Origin: Chromobacterium phragmitis
Lineage (GTDB): Bacteria > Pseudomonadota > Gammaproteobacteria > Burkholderiales > Chromobacteriaceae
Direction of reading: 5' to 3'
Assembly (NCBI RefSeq): GCF_003325475.1
Contig: NZ_CP029495.1
Location: 434,001-498,000, forward strand
Length of the DNA: 64,000 nt
Below the pieces are notes generated by a model, which ran no database searches, was not told where the DNA came from, and was given only the letters and a program-made list of their open reading frames with translations. Shown here in pieces: positions 51,556-64,000 of this stretch. The stretch's first letter is position 1, and every line of letters starts with the position of its first letter. The position numbers were made by a program, and so were the translations under genes.

Positions 51556-52308
51556 ATGGAGTCAAACATGAACGAAACCTTGCAGCTGATGCACAGCCAT
51601 CGCAGCGTGCGCAGCTATCAGGACAAGCCCATCGCCCCGGAATTGTTGGACGCCGTTCTGGACGCCGCCTGGAAAGGCCCGACCTCCATCAACGGCCAGC
51701 AGGTCTCGCTGGTGGTGGTGCAGGATGCCGAGCGCCGTCAGCGCATCGCCGAAATCGCCGGCGGCCAGCCGTGGATCGCCCAGGCCCCGGTGTTCGTCGC
51801 CATCGTGATGGACTTCCACAAGACTCGCCTGGGCGTGGAGATGGCCGGCGAAAAGCAGGTGATACACGACAGCGTGGAAGCCTTCGCCGTCGGCTCGGTG
51901 GACGCCGGCATCGCGCTGGGCAACCTGATCACCGCCGCGCACGCCGCCGGCCTGGGCGCGGTGCCCATCGGCGGCATCCGCCGCGATCCGCGGGCAATGG
52001 TGGAGCTGCTGGAGCTGCCGGAACTGACCTTCCCGCTGGTAGGCCTCGCGCTCGGCCACATCCAGAATGACGCCGACGTGAAGCCCCGCTTGCCGCGCGA
52101 GAGCTTCGTCCATCGCGAACGCTACCAGGCCGATGGCCTGGCCGGCCACATCGCCGCCTACGACGACACCCTGCGCCGCCACTGGCAGGAGATCGGACGC
52201 GAGGACGGCGAGCCCTGGACCGCCAACACCGCCCGCTATTACCGCCAGGTGTATTTCCCCCAGGTCGCGCCCGTCGCCCGCGCCCAGGGTTTTGGATTTG
52301 AACAATAA
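51556..52308 (+). CDS. NfsA-type flavin nitroreductase
   Basis: A 250-residue FMN-dependent oxidoreductase of the NfsA group: LMHSHRSVRSYQDKPIAPELLDAVLDAAWKGPTSINGQQVSL at the start, GGQPWIAQAPVFVAIVMD, GSVDAGIALGNLITAAHAAGLGAVPIGGIRR, and a C-terminal arm that wraps the dimer partner (YDDTLRRHWQEI). It should reduce nitro compounds or quinones with NADPH. An in-frame ATG four codons later (51568) is an equally good start. It sits directly after the shared operator and before nemA. Confidence 0.91.
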   Translation: MESNMNETLQLMHSHRSVRSYQDKPIAPELLDAVLDAAWKGPTSINGQQVSLVVVQDAERRQRIAEIAGGQPWIAQAPVFVAIVMDFHKTRLGVEMAGEKQVIHDSVEAFAVGSVDAGIALGNLITAAHAAGLGAVPIGGIRRDPRAMVELLELPELTFPLVGLALGHIQNDADVKPRLPRESFVHRERYQADGLAGHIAAYDDTLRRHWQEIGREDGEPWTANTARYYRQVYFPQVAPVARAQGFGFEQ

Positions 52309-52339
52309 GCCGCCGACACCACCCGACAAGGATGAAACC

Positions 52340-53434
52340 ATGCAAGCCGACAAACTGCTGACCCCGTTGACCGTAGGCGCCGCCACCCTGGCCAACCGCG
52401 TGGCGATGGCCCCGCTGACCCGCCTGCGCAACATCGAACCGGGCGACGTGCCCGGCCCGCTGGCCAAGGAATACTACGTTCAGCGCGCCAGCGCCGGCCT
52501 GATCGTGGCCGAAGGCACCCACATCTCCCCCACCGCCAAGGGTTACGCCGGCGCGCCGGGCATCTACAGCGAAGAACAAGTCGCCGCCTGGAGCGAAATC
52601 ACCGCCGCCGTGCATCAGGCCGGTGGCAAGATGGCGCTGCAACTGTGGCACACCGGCCGCATCTCGCACCGCTCGCTGCAGCCTAACGGCGACGCGCCGG
52701 TCGGCCCGTCCGCGATCCAGGCTGACAGCCGCACCAATATCCGCGCCGCCGACGGCAGCTTGGTGCGCGAGCAATGCGACACCCCGCGCGCGCTGGACAT
52801 CGAAGAAATCCAGGACATCATCGAGGACTACCGCCGCGCCACCGACAACGCGCGCCGCGCCGGCTTCGACCTGGTGGAAATCCACGGCGCCCATGGCTAT
52901 CTGATCGACCAGTTCCTGTCGCCGGCCGCCAACGTCCGTACCGACCAATACGGCGGCAGCGTGGAAAACCGCGCCCGCTTCCTGCTGGAAGTGGTGGACG
53001 CGGTGGCGGCGGAATGGGATGCAGACCACGTCGGCATCCGCATCTCGCCGCTGGGCATCTTCAACGGCGTCACCAACACCGACCAGCTGGAGATGGCGCT
53101 ATACCTGGCCGAGCAGCTGGCCAAGCGCAAGCTGGCCTTCCTGCACATCTCCGAGCCGGACTGGGCCGGCGGCCCGGTGCTGGACGACGGCTTCCGCGCC
53201 GAGCTGCGCCAGCGCTATCCGGGCGTGATCGTCGGCGCCGGCGGCTACACCGCGGAGAAGGCCGAAACGCTGTTGAGGAAAGGCTATATCGACGCCGCCG
53301 CCTTCGGCCGCAGCTACATCGCCAACCCGGACCTGGTGGAGCGGCTGAAGCGGAACGCCCCGCTCAACCCGCCGAAGCCGGACAGCTTCTACGGCGGCGG
53401 CGCGGAAGGCTATACCGACTACCCCGCGCTGTAA
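52340..53434 (+). CDS. nemA: N-ethylmaleimide reductase, OYE-type ene-reductase
   Basis: A 364-residue FMN-containing Old Yellow Enzyme that reduces electrophilic alkenes, nitrate esters and maleimides. TPLTVGAATLANRVAMAPLTRLRN opens the barrel; substrate-binding His/Asn region is ALQLWHTGRISHRSLQPNG, and HGAHGYLIDQFLSPAANVRTDQYGGSVENRARFLLEVVD is the family core. The phosphate-binding region is GAGGYTAEKAETLLRKGYIDAAAFGRSYIANPDL. It follows the nitroreductase by 31 bases, a nemR-nfsA-nemA-type detoxification unit, ended by a terminator. Confidence 0.95.
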   Translation: MQADKLLTPLTVGAATLANRVAMAPLTRLRNIEPGDVPGPLAKEYYVQRASAGLIVAEGTHISPTAKGYAGAPGIYSEEQVAAWSEITAAVHQAGGKMALQLWHTGRISHRSLQPNGDAPVGPSAIQADSRTNIRAADGSLVREQCDTPRALDIEEIQDIIEDYRRATDNARRAGFDLVEIHGAHGYLIDQFLSPAANVRTDQYGGSVENRARFLLEVVDAVAAEWDADHVGIRISPLGIFNGVTNTDQLEMALYLAEQLAKRKLAFLHISEPDWAGGPVLDDGFRAELRQRYPGVIVGAGGYTAEKAETLLRKGYIDAAAFGRSYIANPDLVERLKRNAPLNPPKPDSFYGGGAEGYTDYPAL

Positions 53435-53444
53435 GCTCTCAGCC

Positions 53445-53470
53445 AAGCCCCGCCCGCCGCGGGGCTTTTT
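53445..53470 (+). terminator. Bidirectional terminator after nemA
   Basis: AAGCCCCGC and GCGGGGCTT with a CCGCC loop, then TTT. It separates nemA from the convergent TetR gene. Confidence 0.88.
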
Positions 53471-53479
53471 CACGTCCGA

Positions 53480-54079
53480 TCAGCCGATCGACGCCTGCGC
53501 CTGCCGCTCGACAATGGCGCCGGCGATCCGCAGCGCAAGCGCGCCGGCATCGGCGATGGACTGGTTCTGCGCGGCGACCTGCGCGCCCTCGAACACCAGC
53601 ATCAGTTCGCTCGCCGTCTCTTCGGGCGACGCGAGGCCGGCGGCCCGGCACAAGCCCGCCAGCCGCCGCCACTGGTCTTGCTTGTACTCCGCTATCAGTT
53701 TGCGGCCGACGTGCTCTCTATCCGGCAGCTCCGCGATCGAATTGATGAACGGACAGCCGCGGTGCGACCAGGCGCCGGCGTCGTCGGCGAAAAAGGCCGC
53801 CCAGCCCAGAATCTGCGCGCGCGGATCGCCGGCATGCTCGGCCTCTATGGCGTCGAACGCGCGCCAGTAGCCGGCGATCACCTGGCGCAGCCATTCCGCC
53901 AACAGCGCGTCTTTCGACTGGAAATGGCGGTACAGCGCCATCTTGGTGGTATTCGCCCGGGCGGCGATCGCCTCGACGCCGGTCGCCCGAATGCCATCGT
54001 TGTAAAACAGTTCGCCTGCCGCCTCGAGGAGGCGTTCCCGCGGCGGGACCGAAGGCTCGGCCGCTTTTCGCTTGTTCAT
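53480..54079 (-). CDS. TetR family regulator (amidase-linked)
   Basis: A 199-residue TetR-type repressor: RERLLEAAGELFYNDGIRATGVEAIAARANTTKMALYRHFQSKDALLAEWL is the DNA-binding domain, and GCPFINSIAELPDREHVGRKLIAEYK the effector part. The ATG at 54079 (MNKRKA) is the natural start; a longer open frame would run through the operators. It is divergent from an amidase gene. Two strong palindromes (54098-54119 and 54131-54150) in the 119-base gap are its likely binding sites. Confidence 0.92.
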   Translation of the reverse strand: MNKRKAAEPSVPPRERLLEAAGELFYNDGIRATGVEAIAARANTTKMALYRHFQSKDALLAEWLRQVIAGYWRAFDAIEAEHAGDPRAQILGWAAFFADDAGAWSHRGCPFINSIAELPDREHVGRKLIAEYKQDQWRRLAGLCRAAGLASPEETASELMLVFEGAQVAAQNQSIADAGALALRIAGAIVERQAQASIG

Positions 54080-54097
54080 TTTTCCATCCGTCTTGAC

Positions 54098-54119
54098 GAT
54101 GATACCGATCGGTATCATC
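54098..54119. promoter_or_regulatory. TetR operator 1 between the regulator and amidase
   Basis: A perfect 22-base palindrome with half-site GATGATACCGA. It overlaps the regulator promoter region, 19 bases before its start codon. Confidence 0.85.
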
Positions 54120-54130
54120 ATGCCCACACA

Positions 54131-54150
54131 GTGATACCGGACGGTATCAC
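54131..54150. promoter_or_regulatory. TetR operator 2 between the regulator and amidase
   Basis: GTGATACCGG/ACGGTATCAC, palindromic apart from the two central bases. It shares the TGATACCG core with operator 1 and lies 32 bases from it, centre to centre, about three helical turns. Confidence 0.82.
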
Positions 54151-54198
54151 CACTCTCCGGCTCATGTCGAGCCGGAGCATCCTCCATGGGAATCAGCG

Positions 54199-55653
54199 AT
54201 GAAGCTTTCGGAATATGCGCAATATGACGCGGTGGGACTGGGCGATCTGGTCGCGCGGGGCGAAGTCAGCCCGCAGGAGCTCGCCGATGCGGCGCTGCGG
54301 GCGTGCGCGGCGGTCAATCCTCAAATCAACGCGGTCATCGAAACCTGGCAGCCCGAGCTGTCCGGCATCGCCCCGGCACTGGAGCGCGGCTCGCCGCTCG
54401 CCGGCGTGCCCTTCCTGATCAAGGATGTCGGCGTGACCATGGCGGGCAGGAAGATAGAATTCGGCAGCCGGCTAGCGCACGGCTTCACCGCCGCGGCCGA
54501 CTCCATCCTGATGCGGCGCTTCCGCGAAGCGGGGCTGGCGACGCTGGGGCGGACCACCACGCCCGAGTTCGCCTGGAGCGGCACCACCGAATCCGCGCTC
54601 TGCGGCCCGACCCGCAACCCCTGGGACCCGGCGCGCGGCGCGGGCGGCTCCAGCGGCGGCGCGGCGGCGGCGGTGGCCGCCGGCATCGTGCCGATGGCGC
54701 ATGCGACCGACGCGGCCGGCTCCATCCGCATCCCGTCCGCCGCCGCCGGCGCATTCGGACTGAAGCCGACGCGCGGCCGCGTGTCCAACGGCCCGATTCT
54801 CGACGAGGCCATCCACGGCCTGGCCGCGCAGTTGGGCGTCAGCCGTTCGGTGCGCGACAGCGCCGCGCTGCTCGACGCCGCGCGCGGCGCGGACGCCGGC
54901 CAGCCCTTCTCCATCGCCGAACCCGCCGGCAGCTATCTCGCGCAAGTCGGCGTCGAGCCCGGCCGGCTGAGGATAGGCGTGATGGCGCAAGCCTGGGGCG
55001 GCCAGCGCACTTCACCATCCATTCTCGGACATCTCGCCGAAGCCGCGCGGCTATGCGAATCGCTAGGCCACGCCGTGGAGGAAGCGGCGCTTCCCCTGGG
55101 ATGCAGCTGGGACGCCTTCGTCCATGCCAGCTCGGTGCTGTGGGCCGCCAACATCGCCGCCTGGATCGACGACATGGCGGCAGCCACCGGGCGCAGGATC
55201 GATCTGTCCACGCTGGAGCCGCAGACGCTCGCCGTCTACCGGACCGGACACGGGATACGCGGCATCGAGATCGTGCGGGCGCTGGATCTGCGCAACGCCG
55301 TCACCCGCAGCGTCGCCGCCTTCTTCGCGCGCTACGATCTGCTGCTGACGCCGACCCTGCCCGATCTGGCGCCGCCCATCGGCAGCTATGCGGCCGGCGC
55401 GGAAACGATGGACGGCCACCAGTGGACCGAGCGCGTAATGGGCGGCTCGCCGTTCACCCCGGTCTTCAACGCCGCCGGCGCGCCGGCCATGTCGGTGCCG
55501 CTGTTCCAGGATGCGGCGTCCGGCTTGCCGATCGGCATGCAATTCGTCGCGCCGGCCGGACGGGAGGACGCGCTGTTCCGGATGGCCGGCCAGTTGGAAC
55601 GCGGCTTGCCATGGACAAGCCGCCAGCCGACGATATGGGCGGGAAAAGCCTGA
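54199..55653 (+). CDS. Amidase, amidase-signature family
   Basis: A 484-residue amidase with a Ser-cisSer-Lys triad: Lys75 in PFLIKDVG, and the Gly/Ser-rich signature RGAGGSSGGAAAAVAAGIVPMAHATDAAGSIRIPSA (about 149-185). The N-terminus and C-terminal LLTPTLPDLAPPIG match the family. The substrate (amide, nitrile-derived, or polymer by-product) cannot be told. It is controlled very likely by the divergent TetR protein. Confidence 0.92.
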   Translation: MKLSEYAQYDAVGLGDLVARGEVSPQELADAALRACAAVNPQINAVIETWQPELSGIAPALERGSPLAGVPFLIKDVGVTMAGRKIEFGSRLAHGFTAAADSILMRRFREAGLATLGRTTTPEFAWSGTTESALCGPTRNPWDPARGAGGSSGGAAAAVAAGIVPMAHATDAAGSIRIPSAAAGAFGLKPTRGRVSNGPILDEAIHGLAAQLGVSRSVRDSAALLDAARGADAGQPFSIAEPAGSYLAQVGVEPGRLRIGVMAQAWGGQRTSPSILGHLAEAARLCESLGHAVEEAALPLGCSWDAFVHASSVLWAANIAAWIDDMAAATGRRIDLSTLEPQTLAVYRTGHGIRGIEIVRALDLRNAVTRSVAAFFARYDLLLTPTLPDLAPPIGSYAAGAETMDGHQWTERVMGGSPFTPVFNAAGAPAMSVPLFQDAASGLPIGMQFVAPAGREDALFRMAGQLERGLPWTSRQPTIWAGKA

Positions 55654-55840
55654 AGCCCGCGGCAGCCGGACCCAGACGCCTCAATCAGAAAGGGAAACCG
55701 GCGCCCCGCGCCGATGACAAAAGGATTTGAAACGCGCTACAGTCTGGGATTGGCCGCCGGCCTGGCCGGCGCGCGCGACAACAGGACGCCCTGCACGCCG
55801 GCCTCGCCGGCGGCAAGGGCTCCGCGCTTAGGAGAACATC

Positions 55841-57913
55841 ATGAAGACCAGACTGCTCGCGTCCGCCGCCGTGCTGCTGGCGGCGCAGGGCCACGCCGCC
55901 GCGCAGGATTCCTACCTATGGCTGGAAGACGTGCAGGGCAAGGATGCGCTGCAATGGGTGAAGCAGCAAAACGAGCGCACCCAGAAGGAGTCTCAAAGCT
56001 GGAAAGACTTTCCTTCGCTGAAGGCTGACATCCTGTCGGTGCTCAACTCCAGCGCCCGCATCCCCGTCGTCGAGAAAATAGGCGAACGCTACTACAACTT
56101 CTGGCGCGACGCCGAGCACCCCCGCGGCCTGTGGCGCAGCGCCACGCTGGACGAGTACCGCAAGGCCGAACCCGCCTGGCACACCGTGCTGGACCTTGAC
56201 GCGCTGGCCAAGCAAGAAAAAGAGAACTGGGTATGGCAGGGCGCGGACTGCGTCAAACCGCGGCAGGACCGCTGCCTGATCCGCCTGAGCCGCGGCGGAG
56301 GCGACGCCGCCGTGGTGCGCGAATTCGACTTGCCCTCGGGCGGTTTCGTCGCCGACGGCTTCGTCGTGCCCGAGGCCAAGAGCGAGGTCAACTGGAAAGA
56401 CCGCGACACGCTGTACGTCGCCACCGACTTCGGCCAAGGCACCCTGACCGACTCCGGCTACCCCCGCATCGTCAAGGAATGGCATCGCGGCCAACCGCTG
56501 GCCGACGCCGCCAAACTGTTCGAAGGCAAGCCATCCGACATCTCCGTCAGCGCCCAGCGCATCTTCACCGCCGGACGGCAGTACGATCTGATCAGCCAGG
56601 GCACCTCCTTCTTCAGCAACGACGCCTATCTGCTGCGCGACGGCAAATGGCAAAAGCTGGACAAGCCCGGCCACGCCGACATCAGCTTCCACGGTCCCTG
56701 GCTGCTGCTGAAACCGCGCCAGAACTGGAAAACCGGCGGCCGCGACTGGAAATCCGGCAGCCTGCTCGCCATCCGGCTGGACGACTACCTGGCCGGCAAA
56801 CGCGACTTCACTCCGCTGTTCCTGCCCAGCGCCACCACCTCGCTGTCGGATAGCAACAGCACCCGCGACACGCTGATGCTAACCGTGCTCGACAACGTCA
56901 AAAGCCGGCTGGTGGAGTGGACGGCTAAAGACGGCAAGTGGCAGTCGCGTCAGGTCGCCGCGCCCGGCTACGGCAGCATAGGGGTCACGCCGGTGGACAG
57001 CGACAACTCGGACGACTACTTCTTCACCTTTACCGATTTCCTGACCCCCAGCTCGCTGTCGCTGGCCCATGCCGGCGGCGACGCCCGCGAATTGCTGAAA
57101 CAGCAGCCCGCCTTCTTCGACGCCGCCCCTTACCGCATCCAGCAGTTCTTCGCCCGCTCCGACGATGGCGCCCGGGTGCCTTATTTCGTGGTGGCGCGCA
57201 AGAATCTGAAGCTCAACGGCAAGAACCCCGCCCTGCTTTACGGCTATGGCGGTTTCGAAGTGTCGCTGACGCCCTATTACAGCGGCGTGCTGGGCAAGGC
57301 CTGGCTGGAACGCGGCGGCGTCTACGTGCTGGCCAACATCCGCGGCGGCGGCGAGTACGGCCCGGCCTGGCACGAGGCCGCGCGCAAGCAACATCGCCAG
57401 CGCGCCTACGACGACTTCTCCTCCATCGCCAAAGACCTGGCTCGGCGCGGCATCGCCGACGCCCGCCATCTCGGCATCAAGGGCGGCAGCAACGGCGGCC
57501 TGCTGATGGGCGTGATGCTGACTCAGTACCCGCAGCTGTTCCGCGCCGTGGTCTGCCAGGTGCCGCTGCTGGACATGCGGCGCTACAACAAGCTGTTGGC
57601 CGGCGCCAGCTGGATGGACGAATACGGCGACCCGGACAAGCCCGAAGACTGGGCCTACATCAAACGCTACTCGCCGTACCAGAACCTGCGCCCCGGCATC
57701 CGCTATCCGGCCACGCTGTTCGCCACCTCGACCCTGGACGACCGCGTCCATCCCGGCCACGCCCGCAAGATGTACGCCGCGATGAAGGCGATGGGCGCCG
57801 ACGTCCGCTACTACGAGCGCACCGAGGGCGGCCACGGCGCCGCCGTCAACCACGAAGAAGAGGCGCGCATCGCCGCGATGGAGTACGCCTTCCTCTGGCG
57901 CCAGCTGCGCTGA
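55841..57913 (+). CDS. Secreted prolyl oligopeptidase (S9A)
   Basis: A 690-residue serine peptidase with a signal peptide (MKTRLLASAAVLLAAQGHAAAQ). The beta-propeller spans about 80-420. The catalytic domain has the nucleophile Ser in KGGSNGGLLMG (about residue 549), Asp in LDDRVHPGHA (about 635) and His in EGGHGAAVN (about 666). It cleaves after Pro in short peptides. The leader makes export likely, in contrast to many cytosolic relatives. GGAG lies before the ATG. A terminator follows. Confidence 0.94.
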   Translation: MKTRLLASAAVLLAAQGHAAAQDSYLWLEDVQGKDALQWVKQQNERTQKESQSWKDFPSLKADILSVLNSSARIPVVEKIGERYYNFWRDAEHPRGLWRSATLDEYRKAEPAWHTVLDLDALAKQEKENWVWQGADCVKPRQDRCLIRLSRGGGDAAVVREFDLPSGGFVADGFVVPEAKSEVNWKDRDTLYVATDFGQGTLTDSGYPRIVKEWHRGQPLADAAKLFEGKPSDISVSAQRIFTAGRQYDLISQGTSFFSNDAYLLRDGKWQKLDKPGHADISFHGPWLLLKPRQNWKTGGRDWKSGSLLAIRLDDYLAGKRDFTPLFLPSATTSLSDSNSTRDTLMLTVLDNVKSRLVEWTAKDGKWQSRQVAAPGYGSIGVTPVDSDNSDDYFFTFTDFLTPSSLSLAHAGGDARELLKQQPAFFDAAPYRIQQFFARSDDGARVPYFVVARKNLKLNGKNPALLYGYGGFEVSLTPYYSGVLGKAWLERGGVYVLANIRGGGEYGPAWHEAARKQHRQRAYDDFSSIAKDLARRGIADARHLGIKGGSNGGLLMGVMLTQYPQLFRAVVCQVPLLDMRRYNKLLAGASWMDEYGDPDKPEDWAYIKRYSPYQNLRPGIRYPATLFATSTLDDRVHPGHARKMYAAMKAMGADVRYYERTEGGHGAAVNHEEEARIAAMEYAFLWRQLR

Positions 57914-57918
57914 CGCCG

Positions 57919-57956
57919 GCGCAGCGGCCCGCTTCGTTCCGGGCCGCTGCGCTTTT
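57919..57956 (+). terminator. Terminator after the prolyl oligopeptidase
   Basis: A 13-base perfect stem (GCGCAGCGGCCCG / CGGGCCGCTGCGC) with an 8-base loop and TTTT. Confidence 0.9.
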
Positions 57957-58057
57957 CATCCGCGCCTCGCGGAAAATGCAATTCAAATGCCACTCGGCAG
58001 TTCCTATAATCGGAAACGGTATCGCCGGCCCGTCCTCCCATTCTCCGGAGCTGCCCA

Positions 58058-62586
<4,529 letters not shown>

Positions 62587-62590
<4 letters not shown>

Positions 62591-63522
62591 CCCACGATGC
62601 CATCATGCCCCCTTCTAGCAACGCCGCCAGGCGCGGCCGGGTATTGGTCGTCGACGACCAGCCGGCCAACATCGTGGTGGCTCATCAAATACTGCGCGAA
62701 CACCACGATGTGTTCATGGCTACCGGCGGCGAGCAGGCTTTGGCGTTCTGCCGCAGCACGCCGCCCGATCTGTTGTTGCTGGACGTGGAAATGCCGGGCA
62801 TCAACGGCATGGATGTCTGCCAGCAGTTGAAGCAGGACCCGAACACGCAAGACATACCGGTGATTTTCGTTACCGGCCACCAGAGCCAACAGGACGAGGT
62901 GGCTTGCTGGGAAGCCGGCGCCGCCGACTTCGTCAGCAAGCCGGTCACGCCCATTACCCTGCTCAACCGCGTCAATGCCCATCTGACGCTGAAATTCCAG
63001 GCGGACCAGCTGCGAGTGCTGGCCTACCGCGATGGGCTGACCGGAATCGCCAATCGCCGCAAATTCGACGAGCGGCTGGAAAAAGCCTGGCGGCATTGCC
63101 AGCGCGGCGGCAGCACCCTGGCGCTGATCATGTCCGATGTCGACTACTTCAAGAAATACAACGACAACTGCGGCCACAGTTCCGGCGACGAATGCTTGCG
63201 CCAGGTTGCGTCGGCGATCCAAAAGCAGATGTGCCGCCCCTATGATCTGGCCGCGCGCTATGGCGGCGAAGAGTTCGTCTGCCTGCTACCGGAAACCACG
63301 CTGGCCGGGGCGGTGACGGTTGCGATCAAGATAGACGCCGCGGTAAGAGAAATGCATATCGCGCACCCGGCGTCTGACGTCGACGCTTGTGTGACGCTGA
63401 GCCAGGGCGTGGCCGTAATCGATCCGGCAGACGGCGAGGATGGAGAACATCTGTTGCGGCTGGCGGATGATCAACTGTATCTGGCCAAGCGCACCGGCCG
63501 GGGGCGCGTCTGCTCGATGTGA
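62587..63522 (+). CDS. Response regulator with GGDEF output (diguanylate cyclase)
   Basis: A 311-residue PleD/WspR-like protein: a receiver domain (about 15-140) with acceptor Asp in LLLLDVEMPGINGMDVC, then a GGDEF domain (about 150-311) with active-site GGEEF in ARYGGEEFVCLLPE and DGLTGIANRRKFDERL at its start. Phosphorylation should turn on c-di-GMP synthesis. The ATG at 62587 overlaps the hybrid kinase stop (ATGA), the common arrangement of a kinase and its output regulator. It is convergent with the phosphatase gene at the right edge. Confidence 0.95.
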
Positions 63523-63538
63523 GCCGCGGCGCGGCGGC

Positions 63539-64000
63539 TCAAGCGCTGGAATCTGGGCCCAGGTGGCGTATCACCAGCAAAGAGACATCGTCGCTGGCCA
63601 CGCCGCCCAGCATGTGCGCTTTGGCGGCGGCCAACACCGAGTCGCCTATCCGGTCAGGCCATCCAGCCTTCACCGCGGCTTCTACGCCAGCCAAGCCGAA
63701 CATCGCCCCCCGCCCATCCTTGGCCTCCGTGATGCCGTCGGAACTGACCACCAGCGTCTGTCCCGCTTGCCAGGAAATGGTCTGCATATCGTCGTCGAAC
63801 GCATCCGCCGGCAGCACACCCAACGGCGGATGGGCAGACTTGCAACGTGCCTCCACTTCGCCTTTGTCGTTGAACAGCAACACGCAGGGCACGCCGCCGT
63901 TCCACACCCGAACCTCGCTGCCGGAAGGATCGGTCGTGATCAACGCGGCAGCTACGAAACGCCCCCCCGGCAACAGTTTGTGAAGCTTCTGGTTAACCCC
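63539..64000 (-). CDS. SpoIIE-type PP2C phosphatase domain, 5' part missing
   Basis: The C-terminal 153 residues of a SpoIIE/RsbU-type Ser/Thr phosphatase; the gene begins beyond the right edge. Seen are LLPGGRFVAAALI, VRVWNGGVPCVLLFNDKGEV, the metal-binding VVSSDGITEAKDGRGAMFG and VASDDVSLLVIR with the last Asp pair. N-terminal domains (often a receiver, PAS or HAMP) are out of the window. Such phosphatases act on STAS proteins; the target cannot be told from here. It lies tail to tail with the GGDEF regulator, 16 bases apart. Confidence 0.85.
   Translation of the reverse strand, partial: GVNQKLHKLLPGGRFVAAALITTDPSGSEVRVWNGGVPCVLLFNDKGEVEARCKSAHPPLGVLPADAFDDDMQTISWQAGQTLVVSSDGITEAKDGRGAMFGLAGVEAAVKAGWPDRIGDSVLAAAKAHMLGGVASDDVSLLVIRHLGPDSSA

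Overview
The window is GC-rich, densely coded bacterial DNA. It looks like a betaproteobacterium close to Chromobacterium (order Neisseriales): the housekeeping blocks (tsaB-rimI-udg, rpmB-rpmG, pyrG-eno-ftsB, ratA/rnfH beside smpB, guaA), the duplicated chemotaxis genes and the glucoamylase and AA10 genes fit that group. This assignment rests on recognising protein families, not on a database search. No rRNA, tRNA, CRISPR array, insertion sequence or prophage was recognised. The window cuts one gene at each end.

Region 1 (1-13190) is a chemotaxis and signalling island. On the minus strand runs cheY-cheA-cheW-mcp, the first receptor array (the mcp is cut by the left edge). It is followed by a gene-poor stretch, then a STAS protein and a FleS/FlrB-like histidine kinase. 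Divergent from the kinase is a plus-strand operon, cheV-cheV-cheY-cheZ-cheA-EAL/HDOD, so two CheA proteins and two CheY proteins are encoded side by side. The first CheA has five FGLF-type motifs spaced about 28 residues apart in its linker.

Region 2 (13222-24777) is mostly housekeeping: tsaB-rimI-udg, ribosomal proteins L28 and L33, pyrG, eno, ftsB, a diguanylate cyclase, rnfH, ratA, smpB, a small membrane protein and guaA. Region 3 (25077-40323) is a mixed set: an MFS transporter, an elaB/yqjE/yqjK membrane module, a low-complexity 348-residue protein, tadA with a TfoX-like N-terminus, an L,D-transpeptidase, class I fumarase, mgtC, exporters, photolyase and several regulators.

Region 4 (40392-53470) holds stress and accessory metabolism. 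hmp and nsrR form a nitric-oxide unit, and the quinol-type NO reductase gene lies 7 kb away. Both promoters carry NsrR-type 11-1-11 palindromes, and the norZ promoter also has an FNR-type box. Between them sit an AA10-type protein without a visible signal peptide and a secreted GH15-CBM20 glucoamylase. Then come the nickel/cobalt exporter rcnA, divergent from rcnR with two operators, and a nemR-like repressor with a nitroreductase and an ene-reductase sharing an operator motif.

Region 5 (53480-64000) has a TetR regulator divergent from an amidase, a secreted prolyl oligopeptidase, a 1510-residue hybrid histidine kinase overlapping a response-regulator diguanylate cyclase, and a SpoIIE-type phosphatase cut by the right edge. 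The clearest candidates for new biology are the CheA linker repeats, the signal-less AA10 protein and the orphan kinase/STAS pair. No wholly new system is evident.
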